NCBI GenBank assembly: GCA_002311915.1
Contig: DCAF01000066.1
Location: 1-11,346 of the forward strand
Direction: 5' to 3'
Origin: Sulfurovum sp. UBA1140
Lineage (GTDB): Bacteria > Campylobacterota > Campylobacteria > Campylobacterales > Sulfurovaceae
Length of the DNA: 11,346 bases
This document shows, piece by piece, positions 1 through 6,039 of this stretch (positions are counted from its first letter, which is position 1; each line of letters opens with the position of its first letter). Made by a program: the position numbers and the translations under genes. Under the pieces are notes generated by a model. It was not told the DNA's origin. It was given only the letters and a program-made list of their open reading frames with translations, and ran no database searches.

Positions 1-24
1 ATAAAAATAGCAAAAAGGATTTAA

Positions 25-1533
25 ATGTCATCAATGCTCAAAACTGAACATTCATCGTATCTTAAAGAGTATATAAATAGCGAAGTTAATTGGTACCCTT
101 GGGGTAAAGAGGCTTTTGAAAAAGCAAAGAGAGAGAAGAAGGCAATCTTTCTCTCTATTGGATATAGTGGTTCACAATGGTGTGAAATGATGAAGAGTGA
201 ATCATTTAATCAACCCTCTATTATCAAACTTTTAAATCAAAATTTTATTAATATTAAAGTTGATAAAGATGAACGTACCGATATAGATAAATATTATAAA
301 AATGTTTATAAATTAATGAATGGTCAAAGATGTGGTTCACCCATATCAATATTTATGACCGAAAATGCAGAACCCTTCTATACTGCTACATACATTGCCC
401 CTTTGCCCCAAGGAAATGTTTTAGGATTTGAAGAGCTTCTTATTACTGTTGTTGAAAAATACCGTAACGATAAAATAACCATGGTTCAAAAAGGAAAAGA
501 GATTTTAAGCTATATTCATCCCAATGAAGAGAAAATAGAAGCAACTCGACTTAATATTGATATTTTAAATACCATTAAACTACAAACCTTAGAAGTTTTA
601 GATAAAGAAGATGGAGGTTTTGGTCAAGCACCCAAGTTTCCACACACCTCAACCCTAAATCTTATTTTAGATGCTTATGAGATGACCAAAGATAAAGAGC
701 TACTTAAGGCTGTTTTATTGACCCTTAAAAAGATGGCAGTTGGGAAATTTCATGACAAACTAAATGGTGGCTTTTACCGATACTGCAATGATAAAGCATG
801 GAATATTCCAAGATTCGAGAAAACAGCTTACGACAACGCCCATTTAAGTGCCATCTATCTACGTGCATATCAGATAACAGGTGATGATTTTTATAAAACA
901 ACTGCTTTTAAAACCATTGATTTCATGTTAAACCAAATGTCTACAGATAGACTTTTTTATGCCAACAGTGTGACCAAAAATGATGGATCTGATTTTACCG
1001 ATACAAAAATTATTACTTCTTGGAATGCCATGATGATAGATACCCTCTTTAAGGCAAGTCTCATTGATAAAAAATACTATGATAGAGCAGTCTATACACT
1101 AGAGACACTTTTAGAGCAACGCTTTATTAATGGTCAACTTTTTCATACCCAAAATATAGAAGCTTTTTTAGAAGATTACGCTTATTTAGGAACGGCTCTT
1201 CTTAGTGCTTATCGTGTTACAGAGCAAGAGGAGTATTTTATCTTGGCAGAAACGCTCTCTAACCGAGCCATTGAGCAGTTTTATCAATATGGAAAATGGA
1301 AATTTTCAAACGATGGATTGAGCCTTTATGATGATATATATGATACCCTATACCCCTCTGCTATGTCAACCATGGTGGCTCTACTCCATGACATCTCATT
1401 TTTGATTGAGAGCGACTATAACCAATTGGTTTTTAAAACCCTAGAGATGAACTCTTATGAACTCATGCGACACCCCCTTAGTAGCCCAAGGATGGCACAA
1501 GTTTTATTACGACATTTGAAAAAAATGATATAA
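25..1533 (+). CDS. DUF255 / thioredoxin-like domain protein (YyaL/SSP411-type), short form
   Basis: A 502-residue protein of the DUF255 family: an N-terminal thioredoxin-like fold followed by an alpha/alpha-toroid resembling sugar epimerases. Visible family signatures are VNWYPWGKEAFEKA (about 21-34), FLSIGYS (42-48), DKDER (80-84), DGGFGQAPKFPH (about 196-207), RFEKTAYDNAHL in mid-protein, SWNAMMID and LEDYAYL. Substrate and reaction are not established for the family, so no gene symbol is given. Two oddities: the CxxC-type motif (CHWC in most relatives) reads S50-Q-W-C53, so a dithiol redox reaction there is impossible, and the protein is clearly shorter than the usual 600-700 residues, with loss mainly between the toroid repeats around residue 310. 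The start is supported by AAGGA six bases upstream. A frame open from base 1 ends in TAA at 22-24, directly abutting this ATG, so an upstream gene may be translationally coupled. The family call is secure; the role is unknown. Confidence 0.88.
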   Translation: MSSMLKTEHSSYLKEYINSEVNWYPWGKEAFEKAKREKKAIFLSIGYSGSQWCEMMKSESFNQPSIIKLLNQNFINIKVDKDERTDIDKYYKNVYKLMNGQRCGSPISIFMTENAEPFYTATYIAPLPQGNVLGFEELLITVVEKYRNDKITMVQKGKEILSYIHPNEEKIEATRLNIDILNTIKLQTLEVLDKEDGGFGQAPKFPHTSTLNLILDAYEMTKDKELLKAVLLTLKKMAVGKFHDKLNGGFYRYCNDKAWNIPRFEKTAYDNAHLSAIYLRAYQITGDDFYKTTAFKTIDFMLNQMSTDRLFYANSVTKNDGSDFTDTKIITSWNAMMIDTLFKASLIDKKYYDRAVYTLETLLEQRFINGQLFHTQNIEAFLEDYAYLGTALLSAYRVTEQEEYFILAETLSNRAIEQFYQYGKWKFSNDGLSLYDDIYDTLYPSAMSTMVALLHDISFLIESDYNQLVFKTLEMNSYELMRHPLSSPRMAQVLLRHLKKMI

Positions 1534-1570
1534 TGTGATAAAATAAGTAATAAAGGGGGAATATTACACC

Positions 1571-2224
1571 ATGAGAAAAATACTACTAATGGCTTCGTTA
1601 TTGTTAATAACGGGCTGTTTTGAAAATGCTAAAATTGAAAAAAAACCCATTAAAGAGCATAATTTAACCGAAGTTAATATTACTAAAAAGCCAACTTTTC
1701 ACTATACAAAAAAACAACTTGAATTAAAAGAAGAATTTGAACTCTACTTAGAACAGCTCAAATCACTCAATACTGATAGCATCATTGCCATGACCTATCC
1801 TAGACTCTTTGTACCCATCAACCAAACCGTTTTTAAACACTATATTGATACCCTATTAACCTCACCTCATATTACTGTAGAATCGTTTAATACCAAAATT
1901 ACCGATATCGGAGAGGTTCAAGACCACAGCACAGGAGTCTTTGCACAAATCAGATACAGTAGTGTTATAAAACTGGCGTTTATTGACCCAGAACTTTATA
2001 GTGATGAGCTAAGTATTCGTGTTTTAAATGATGTATTGGCAGGGAAATATGGTCAAGAGAACATTAAAATAGACGCAGAAGAACGTACCATTCGTATCAC
2101 AAAAGAAGAGAAGCTACTCTCGATTAAAGAGAATCAACAAGATTGGAAATTTATTGGTGATAATCAAGAGTATAGACGACTATACCCTCGAATTTTACCG
2201 TTAGATATTCTTTCTAAAATTTAA
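1571..2224 (+). CDS. Putative lipoprotein of unknown function
   Basis: A 217-residue protein with a typical lipoprotein signal: MRK, a hydrophobic stretch to about residue 13, then the lipobox-like I-T-G-C with Cys16 as the lipidation site. The mature part is hydrophilic, rich in Lys and Glu, and contains no motif I can name. The C-terminal half looks like alternating beta strands with a closing W-K-F segment, which would fit an NTF2-like or similar small fold, but that is only an impression. It starts 37 bases after the DUF255 gene on the same strand and is probably co-transcribed with it. The GGGGGA sequence at 1554-1559, about 11 bases before the ATG, is an acceptable though distant ribosome-binding site. 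Expected location is the periplasmic face of a membrane. Certain as a gene, uncertain as to role. Confidence 0.85.
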   Translation: MRKILLMASLLLITGCFENAKIEKKPIKEHNLTEVNITKKPTFHYTKKQLELKEEFELYLEQLKSLNTDSIIAMTYPRLFVPINQTVFKHYIDTLLTSPHITVESFNTKITDIGEVQDHSTGVFAQIRYSSVIKLAFIDPELYSDELSIRVLNDVLAGKYGQENIKIDAEERTIRITKEEKLLSIKENQQDWKFIGDNQEYRRLYPRILPLDILSKI

Positions 2225-2236
2225 TATTTTTAGAAA
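2211..2236. terminator. A/T-rich bidirectional terminator between convergent genes
   Basis: TTTCTAAAA (2211-2219) and TTTTAGAAA (2228-2236) form a perfect 9-bp stem with an 8-base loop. T-rich sequence follows on the plus strand (2237-2250), and the end of the lipoprotein gene lies on the other side. It overlaps the last codons of the lipoprotein gene and the stop region of the chorismate mutase gene, which converge here with only 5 bases between them. The stem lacks G/C pairs except one, so the terminator call is moderate. Confidence 0.5.
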
Positions 2237-2526
2237 ATTTTAGCATTTTTAAATTCGACAATCTCACTCTCTACCATCTCATCTATCATACGTAAAAACA
2301 TATCATTGATAAGATTTGGAGGGAGGTCAAGGTCTATCGCTTTGGCTCTTACACGGCTAATAACATTTGAGATTCTTTCATCTGACTTAACCTCTTCAAT
2401 CGTTGTTTTAAAATGTGCAATCTGTTTGATATAGTTGTTACGCAGAGCAACAAGCTCCACGATTTTTTCATCTACTTTATCTATTTCGACTCTTGCCTCT
2501 TGTAGAGTTTCACATTTCTTCATCAA
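2230..2526 (-). CDS. Chorismate mutase, AroQ class, stand-alone short form
   Basis: A 98-residue all-helical AroQ-fold protein. It most likely converts chorismate to prephenate in Phe/Tyr synthesis. Active-site positions of the family can be recognised: R12 in the first helix (EARVEIDKVD), R29 and K40 (LRNNYIKQIAHFK), the D49-E50-R51 segment, and E88 where the E. coli domain has Gln. A Glu there is found in some fungal mutases. Short stand-alone proteins like this occur in other Campylobacterota, where they can be separate from prephenate dehydratase. The isochorismate-pyruvate lyase PchB shares the fold, and sequence alone does not fully exclude it. Translation is supported by GGAG about seven bases before the ATG. 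The leader contains a hairpin (2543-2572) and lies directly behind the IscB relic, so the original upstream neighbour may have been separated from it by that insertion. Confidence 0.82.
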   Translation of the reverse strand: MMKKCETLQEARVEIDKVDEKIVELVALRNNYIKQIAHFKTTIEEVKSDERISNVISRVRAKAIDLDLPPNLINDMFLRMIDEMVESEIVEFKNAKIF

Positions 2527-2542
2527 ATTATCTCCAAGGAAA

Positions 2543-2572
2543 CCTCTTCTATAATCTCTGATTTAGAAGAGG
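2543..2572 (-). repeat. Hairpin between iscB relic and chorismate mutase (possible right-end hairpin)
   Basis: CCTCTTCTA (2543-2551) and TAGAAGAGG (2564-2572) are a perfect 9-bp inverted repeat. The loop itself contains AATC/GATT, giving a near-continuous 13-bp stem with one bulged base and a 3-base tip. It lies just beyond the stop of the iscB relic, where IS200/IS605-family elements carry a subterminal right-end hairpin, and just before the chorismate mutase ribosome-binding site. It could equally be an attenuator or a weak terminator. The inverted repeat is seen; the role is inferred. Confidence 0.45.
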
Positions 2573-2598
2573 AGGAATTGGTAGCGTTGGATTTTGAA

Positions 2599-3087
2599 TT
2601 AAATCTTTGAATATGCACAAGCATAGCCATCTCCTTTTTGTATATTTTTACAATAATTTGAGGTAATATTAAAATTACCACTAGCTCGAACAGCCACTTT
2701 TCCAAGATAAGTTCCTATCTTTTTTCCTTTAGTGACTACTGCTTTTACAATATCACCTGTTTGGAAACCTTCTACTATTTTTGAACTTTTAGATTTTGTT
2801 CTTGGAAATCCAAATTTATCCATTCTACACATCTGTCTATTACCTCTTCCTTGTGATTTAATCTCTAAAACTTTATCAGTTACTATCTTATATTTGTAGT
2901 TTTTTCCTATACACATAGCATTATAATAATGTCTTTTGGGAAGTTTTCTCTCTTTTCGATTAGCATAAGTCTCCCAACCCTCACCTGTTTTAACTTTAAA
3001 ATCTTTTGCTAACTCTTTTAGTGTATATGTTCTAGCACTTTGAATAGTGGTGACGGTCTTTCGACTCTCTCCTCGATAATGATATAA
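2599..3087 (-). pseudogene. iscB: IscB (RRXRR/RuvC-HNH nuclease) C-terminal remnant
   Basis: This frame encodes the C-terminal third of IscB, the IS200/IS605-associated RNA-guided nuclease ancestral to Cas9. Reading on the minus strand from about 3087, the family landmarks appear in order: a post-HNH helix (TVTTIQSARTYTLKELA), TGEGWETYANRKERKLPKRH leading into RuvC-III, GRGNRQMCRMDKFGFPR, and the GFQTGDIVKAVVTKGKK / GTYLGKVAVRASGNFNI block of the C-terminal TAM-interacting domain, ending in DGYACAYSKI. The PLMP domain, RuvC-I, bridge helix, RuvC-II and HNH are all absent; intact proteins have about 400-500 residues and roughly 165 remain. An in-frame TAG at 3115-3117 closes the frame, and the first ATG is only at 2916, inside RuvC-III, so at most 105 residues could start normally. 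The RuvC-III catalytic Asp (H-x-x-D-A) reads Asn (codon 2920-2922). It cannot be a working nuclease. Family assignment is confident. Confidence 0.85.
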
Positions 3088-3088
3088 A

Positions 3089-3293
3089 TGCTTGTTCTCA
3101 ATGGAGAAACAACTCTAGGTTCACAGGGCTTTAACCCAACTTAAAGAGCCTACACAGAGCTTGGAACTGGAGAAGCATCCCAAGGTGTGGTAACATAAAT
3201 ATCGTAGTAGAGACAAGGCATACCTTGTCTCTACTGAATCTGGTCAATCAAGCCTCTTCCATATCCGTCAAGGATTGGGATAGGTTATTGACG
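3089..3293 (-). ncRNA. Probable omega-RNA / HEARO RNA of the IscB element
   Basis: About 200 bases without a reading frame lie immediately 5' of the iscB remnant on the same strand, exactly where IscB elements encode their guide RNA. The segment is highly structured. On the minus strand it contains CGTCAA...TTGACG (3293-3288 with 3271-3266), a perfect 13-bp hairpin with a 4-base loop (3235-3206), CTTTAA...TTAAAG in the region around 3150-3130, and a terminal hairpin TTGTTTCTC-CATT-GAGAACAA (about 3111-3092) that stops just before the coding remnant. G/C content is higher than in the surrounding spacers. In known IscB systems the guide lies at the 5' end, which here would be the last bases of dnaK or the first few after its stop. 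Position, length and structure are seen; identity with Rfam HEARO is inferred. A covariance-model search would settle it. Confidence 0.65.
3206..3235. repeat. Perfect 13-bp inverted repeat inside the omega-RNA candidate
   Basis: AGTAGAGACAAGG (3206-3218) and CCTTGTCTCTACT (3223-3235) are perfectly complementary around a 4-base loop. No T-run follows on either strand, which argues against an intrinsic terminator for dnaK. It is best read as a stem of the omega-RNA, or as a left-end hairpin of the ancestral IS200/IS605-type element. Confidence 0.8.
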
Positions 3294-3297
3294 CGTA

Positions 3298-5175
3298 CTA
3301 CTCTACTTCAGCATCAATAATATCATCATCGTCTGCTTTTTTAGCTGCTTTTTCTTTATTTCCACCCTGCTCTTTAGCATAAACAGCTTCTGCTAATTTA
3401 TGACTTTTTTCGGTTAAAACCTTAACTTTTGCTTCAATATTATCTTTAGTTGCAGAGTCATCTTTAAGTAGTGTCTCAAGCTCTGTAATCGAAGTCTCAA
3501 TACTTACTTTTTCTGTAGCATCAAAATTATCACCCAAATCTTTAAGTGATTTTCTGGTTTGGTGAACCAAAGCATCGGCTTGATTTCTTGCTACCACAAG
3601 CTCTTTTCTTGATTCATCTTCTACTTTATTGGCTTCAGCATCTTGCACCATTTTTTCAATCTCTTCATCACTTAATCCTGACGAACCAGTAATCTTGATC
3701 TCTTGTGATTTACCTGTTCCTTTGTCTTGTGCTGAAACGGTTAAAATACCATTGGCATCAATATCAAAAGTTACTTCAATCTGTGGTACACCTCTTGGTG
3801 CTGTAGGAATATCTCTAAGCTCAAACATACCCAATGATTTGTTATCTTTAGAGAACTCTCTTTCACCTTGAAGTACATGAATACTAACCGCTGGTTGGTT
3901 GTCTTCGGCTGTTGAAAATACTTGTGACTTTTTAGCAGGAATGGTTGTACCTTTTTCAATCACTTTAGTCGTTACTCCACCCAATGTTTCAATACCAAGG
4001 CTTAATGGTGTTACATCTAAAAGAAGTACATCTTTAACATCACCTCTTAGTACCCCACCTTGAATGGCAGCACCCAAAGCTACAACCTCATCAGGGTTTA
4101 CTGATTTATTAAGCTCTTTCCCAAAGAACTTTTTAACCTCTTCTTGAACCAATGGAATTCTTGTACTTCCACCAACCATAACAACTTCATTAATTTCAGA
4201 AGTGCTTACATCGGCATCTTTAAGAACATTTCTAATCGTATCAATGGTACTGGTTACCAAATCATCAATTAGTGATTCAAATTTTGCTCTGGTAATTTTT
4301 TGAATAAGGTGTTTAGGTCCTGTAGCATCTGCGGTGATAAATGGCAAGTTAATTTCCGTCTCGGTTGCACTAGAAAGCTCTTTTTTAGCAGTTTCAGCTG
4401 CATCTTTAACTCTTTGAAGTGCCATAACATCAGCTTTAATATCAACACCCGTTTCAGATTTAAACTCGGCTGCTACAAAGTCGATAATTCTGTTATCAAA
4501 ATCATCTCCACCAAGGAATGCATCTCCACCTGTTGACATAACTTCAACAACATTATCACCTGTTTCAAGTACAGTAGCATCAAATGTACCACCACCAAGA
4601 TCGTAAACTACAATTTGTTCCGCATCTTTTTTATCAAGACCATATGCCAATGCTGCCGATGTTGGCTCATTAATGATTCTTAATACATTAAGACCTGCAA
4701 TGGTTCCTGCCTCTTTGGTTGCTTTTCTCTGTGCATCATTAAAATAAGCAGGAACTGTAATAACAGCGTCAGTTACAGTCTCACCAAGGTATGCCTCAGC
4801 ATCCTCTTTAAGCTTCATAAGAATTTTAGCTGAAATCTCTTGTGGTGTATAAATTTTCTCTGCAATCTCAATTGCACAAGCACCATTTCTGTCAATAATA
4901 TGATAAGGAAGTCGAGCTTTTGCCTCTACTGCATGCTCTTCATCAAACATCATACCCATAATTCTTTTAATCGAATAAATGGTGTTCTCTGGATTGGTCA
5001 CTGCTTGTCTTTTTGCAGAATCACCGACCAATACTTCACCCTTATCGGTAAAAGCTACAATAGAAGGTGTGGTATTTTTACCCTCTTTATTGGCGATAAT
5101 TTTTGCTTCATTATTTTCGAACACGCTCATTGCAGAGTTGGTTGTTCCTAAGTCAATTCCTAAAACTTTACTCAT
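3298..5175 (-). CDS. dnaK: Molecular chaperone DnaK (Hsp70)
   Basis: A 625-residue Hsp70, the normal bacterial length. The ATPase domain shows GIDLGTTNS (6-14), the second phosphate motif VVYDLGGGTFDA (189-200) and NEPTSAALAYG (169-179). The hydrophobic linker before DVTPLSLGIETLGG, the substrate-binding beta domain, the helical lid and the acidic tail ending DDDDIIDAEVE are all present, so the protein should be active. It binds unfolded cytoplasmic peptides in an ATP cycle driven by DnaJ and GrpE. It is the second gene after grpE, 35 bases downstream, with AAGGAAA before the ATG. The stop codon at 3298-3300 is followed within a few bases by the IscB-element RNA on the same strand. No recognisable intrinsic terminator separates them, so read-through from a heat-shock transcript into the relic is likely. 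Confidence 0.99.
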   Translation of the reverse strand: MSKVLGIDLGTTNSAMSVFENNEAKIIANKEGKNTTPSIVAFTDKGEVLVGDSAKRQAVTNPENTIYSIKRIMGMMFDEEHAVEAKARLPYHIIDRNGACAIEIAEKIYTPQEISAKILMKLKEDAEAYLGETVTDAVITVPAYFNDAQRKATKEAGTIAGLNVLRIINEPTSAALAYGLDKKDAEQIVVYDLGGGTFDATVLETGDNVVEVMSTGGDAFLGGDDFDNRIIDFVAAEFKSETGVDIKADVMALQRVKDAAETAKKELSSATETEINLPFITADATGPKHLIQKITRAKFESLIDDLVTSTIDTIRNVLKDADVSTSEINEVVMVGGSTRIPLVQEEVKKFFGKELNKSVNPDEVVALGAAIQGGVLRGDVKDVLLLDVTPLSLGIETLGGVTTKVIEKGTTIPAKKSQVFSTAEDNQPAVSIHVLQGEREFSKDNKSLGMFELRDIPTAPRGVPQIEVTFDIDANGILTVSAQDKGTGKSQEIKITGSSGLSDEEIEKMVQDAEANKVEDESRKELVVARNQADALVHQTRKSLKDLGDNFDATEKVSIETSITELETLLKDDSATKDNIEAKVKVLTEKSHKLAEAVYAKEQGGNKEKAAKKADDDDIIDAEVE

Positions 5176-5210
5176 ATGTTTATTTTCCTTATCTCTATAT
5201 TTATTTTAAA

Positions 5211-5765
5211 TTATTTTGCAGTCGATACCATTGATGGACGTAAAATACGCTCTTTAATGGTATACCCTTTTTGTAAAACTTGTACAATCTCACCAATCTC
5301 ATGCTCTTCACTCTCTACCTGCATAATGGCTTGATGTACTTCTGGATTAAACTCTCTATTGGCTTCAACTGCCTGAATATGATTTTTCTCAAGCACTTTG
5401 GTCAATTGAGCATAGGTTAAATCCAATCCCTCTTTCATCTTATTTAAAACATCATCACTGCTCTCTTCACCTCGTATATCATCAATGGTTGCCAATGCAC
5501 TCTCAAAAGAGTCAATTACCGTGAGCATATCCATAGCAAAACTCTCATTCGCATACGCAACTGCCATCGCTTTATCTTTGGCTAACAGTCGTTTACTGTT
5601 TTCAAAACTGGCATGTGTTCTTAAAAATTTATCTTTCCACGATGCCACTTGTGCTTTCATCTGGTCAAGTTCAGACACCTCTTCGATTTCAATAATCTCC
5701 TCATACTCAGGAGTTTGTGGTTCAAGTTCAACTTCTACAGAAGAGTTTTCATTCTCTTTATTCAT
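5211..5765 (-). CDS. grpE: Nucleotide exchange factor GrpE
   Basis: A 184-residue GrpE, the co-chaperone that releases ADP from DnaK. The N-terminal 35 residues are acidic and probably disordered. A long coiled-coil helix follows (about 33-75), and the C-terminal beta domain that contacts DnaK is recognisable from FNPEVHQAIMQVES through EIGEIVQVLQKGYTIKERILRPSMV. It is the first gene of the grpE-dnaK unit. In Helicobacter and Campylobacter this operon normally begins with hrcA, which is not here; the next gene upstream on this strand is rpsO, almost 300 bases away. AGGAG (5776-5780) stands ten bases before the ATG and abuts a leader hairpin. Expression is probably controlled by HspR at the overlapping operator-promoter and possibly by temperature-dependent melting of that hairpin. 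Confidence 0.98.
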   Translation of the reverse strand: MNKENENSSVEVELEPQTPEYEEIIEIEEVSELDQMKAQVASWKDKFLRTHASFENSKRLLAKDKAMAVAYANESFAMDMLTVIDSFESALATIDDIRGEESSDDVLNKMKEGLDLTYAQLTKVLEKNHIQAVEANREFNPEVHQAIMQVESEEHEIGEIVQVLQKGYTIKERILRPSMVSTAK

Positions 5766-5779
5766 ATAGACATGACTCC

Positions 5780-5807
5780 TATTTTAATGTTTGTATATAT
5801 TAAAATA
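5780..5807 (-). promoter_or_regulatory. Leader hairpin next to the grpE ribosome-binding site, possible RNA thermometer
   Basis: In the transcript, TATTTTAAT (5807-5799) and ATTAAAATA (5788-5780) form a perfect 9-bp, all-A/U stem with a 10-base loop. The 3' arm runs directly into the GGAG of the grpE ribosome-binding site, and a CC (5811-5812) on the 5' side could pair with GG if three bases bulge. A weak A/U stem beside the ribosome-binding site of a heat-shock operon fits an RNA thermometer. The A+T-rich background makes chance pairing possible. Confidence 0.4.
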
Positions 5808-5834
5808 TATGGTATATTTCTAAATACTGAACAG

Positions 5835-5863
5835 ATTATACAACATTGAGTTCAGTTTGTCAA
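5835..5863 (-). promoter_or_regulatory. Sigma-70 promoter of grpE-dnaK, perfect consensus
   Basis: On the minus strand TTGACA (5863-5858) and TATAAT (5840-5835) are both exact consensus hexamers separated by exactly 17 bases. Transcription would start near 5828, giving a leader of about 63 bases. Such a strong promoter needs a repressor, and a HAIR-like site overlaps its -35 and spacer. A clear -35 box is unusual in Campylobacterota, where the -35 region is often degenerate. Confidence 0.85.
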
Positions 5864-5864
5864 G
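5845..5864 (-). promoter_or_regulatory. HspR (HAIR)-like operator over the grpE promoter
   Basis: On the minus strand the site reads CTTGACA-N6-ACTCAAT. The known HspR inverted repeat is CTTGAGT-N7-ACTCAAG, so the arms match 5 of 7 and 6 of 7 positions, but with a spacer one base short. It covers the -35 hexamer and half the spacer, a suitable place for repression. HspR is encoded in this window. Part of the left-arm match comes from the TTGACA hexamer itself, which lowers confidence. Confidence 0.45.
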
Positions 5865-5885
5865 GCTATATTAATCTTTTTGTAT

Positions 5886-5920
5886 CAATATAGTTTAGCC
5901 AACAAGACTAAACTATATTG
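5886..5920. repeat. Perfect 13-bp inverted repeat with 9-base spacer upstream of grpE
   Basis: CAATATAGTTTAG (5886-5898) and CTAAACTATATTG (5908-5920) are perfectly complementary, separated by nine bases. A third partial copy of the arm (CTATATT, 5866-5872) lies next to the grpE -35 box, so alternative hairpins could form. No T-run follows on either strand. The 9-base spacer recalls CIRCE, but the sequence does not match CIRCE. It may be an operator for another regulator or the remains of a terminator. Confidence 0.7.
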
Positions 5921-6014
5921 ACTAAATACAGAAATGGTTAGACGAATCCCTAAAATACGGGTTTTAGATGAAATAATAGATAAAAATAAAGGGTTTTTTA
6001 GAGGGGAAGGAAGA

Positions 6015-6039
6015 TAACACAAGGTAATTTCTTGTGTTA
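6015..6039 (-). terminator. Probable rpsO terminator
   Basis: TAACACAAG (6015-6023) and CTTGTGTTA (6031-6039) form a perfect 9-bp stem with a 7-base loop, fourteen bases after the rpsO stop. On the minus strand it is followed by a pyrimidine-rich stretch (TCTTCCTTCCCC) rather than a clean T-run, so termination may be partial. Between it and the grpE promoter lie about 150 bases with no gene. Confidence 0.55.

Noticed and set aside
1..24. C-terminal end of an upstream gene (frame 1 ending in TAA at 22-24)
   Set aside because: Only seven codons are in the window; the abutting stop and start are suggestive but not enough to call a gene.
2523..2705. 60-residue minus-strand frame overlapping the chorismate mutase start
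   Set aside because: It lies in another frame over the end of the IscB remnant and has low-complexity Ser/Asn content with no ribosome-binding site of its own.
3206..3235. Perfect hairpin as the dnaK transcription terminator
   Set aside because: No T-run follows on the minus strand, and the hairpin sits inside the structured RNA segment of the IscB element.
4979..5209. Plus-strand frames opposite dnaK (also 3629-3871, 4300-4536, 4840-5151) and opposite grpE (5485-5849)
   Set aside because: They are antisense shadows of well-conserved genes, with no family resemblance or plausible ribosome-binding sites.
5762..5773. Three-codon upstream frame (ATG TCT ATA TGA) overlapping the grpE start
   Set aside because: The ribosome-binding site is only two bases away, too close for efficient use, and so short a frame is expected by chance.
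5886..5920. Inverted repeat as a CIRCE (HrcA) operator
   Set aside because: The spacer length matches, but the arms do not contain TTAGCACTC/GAGTGCTAA.
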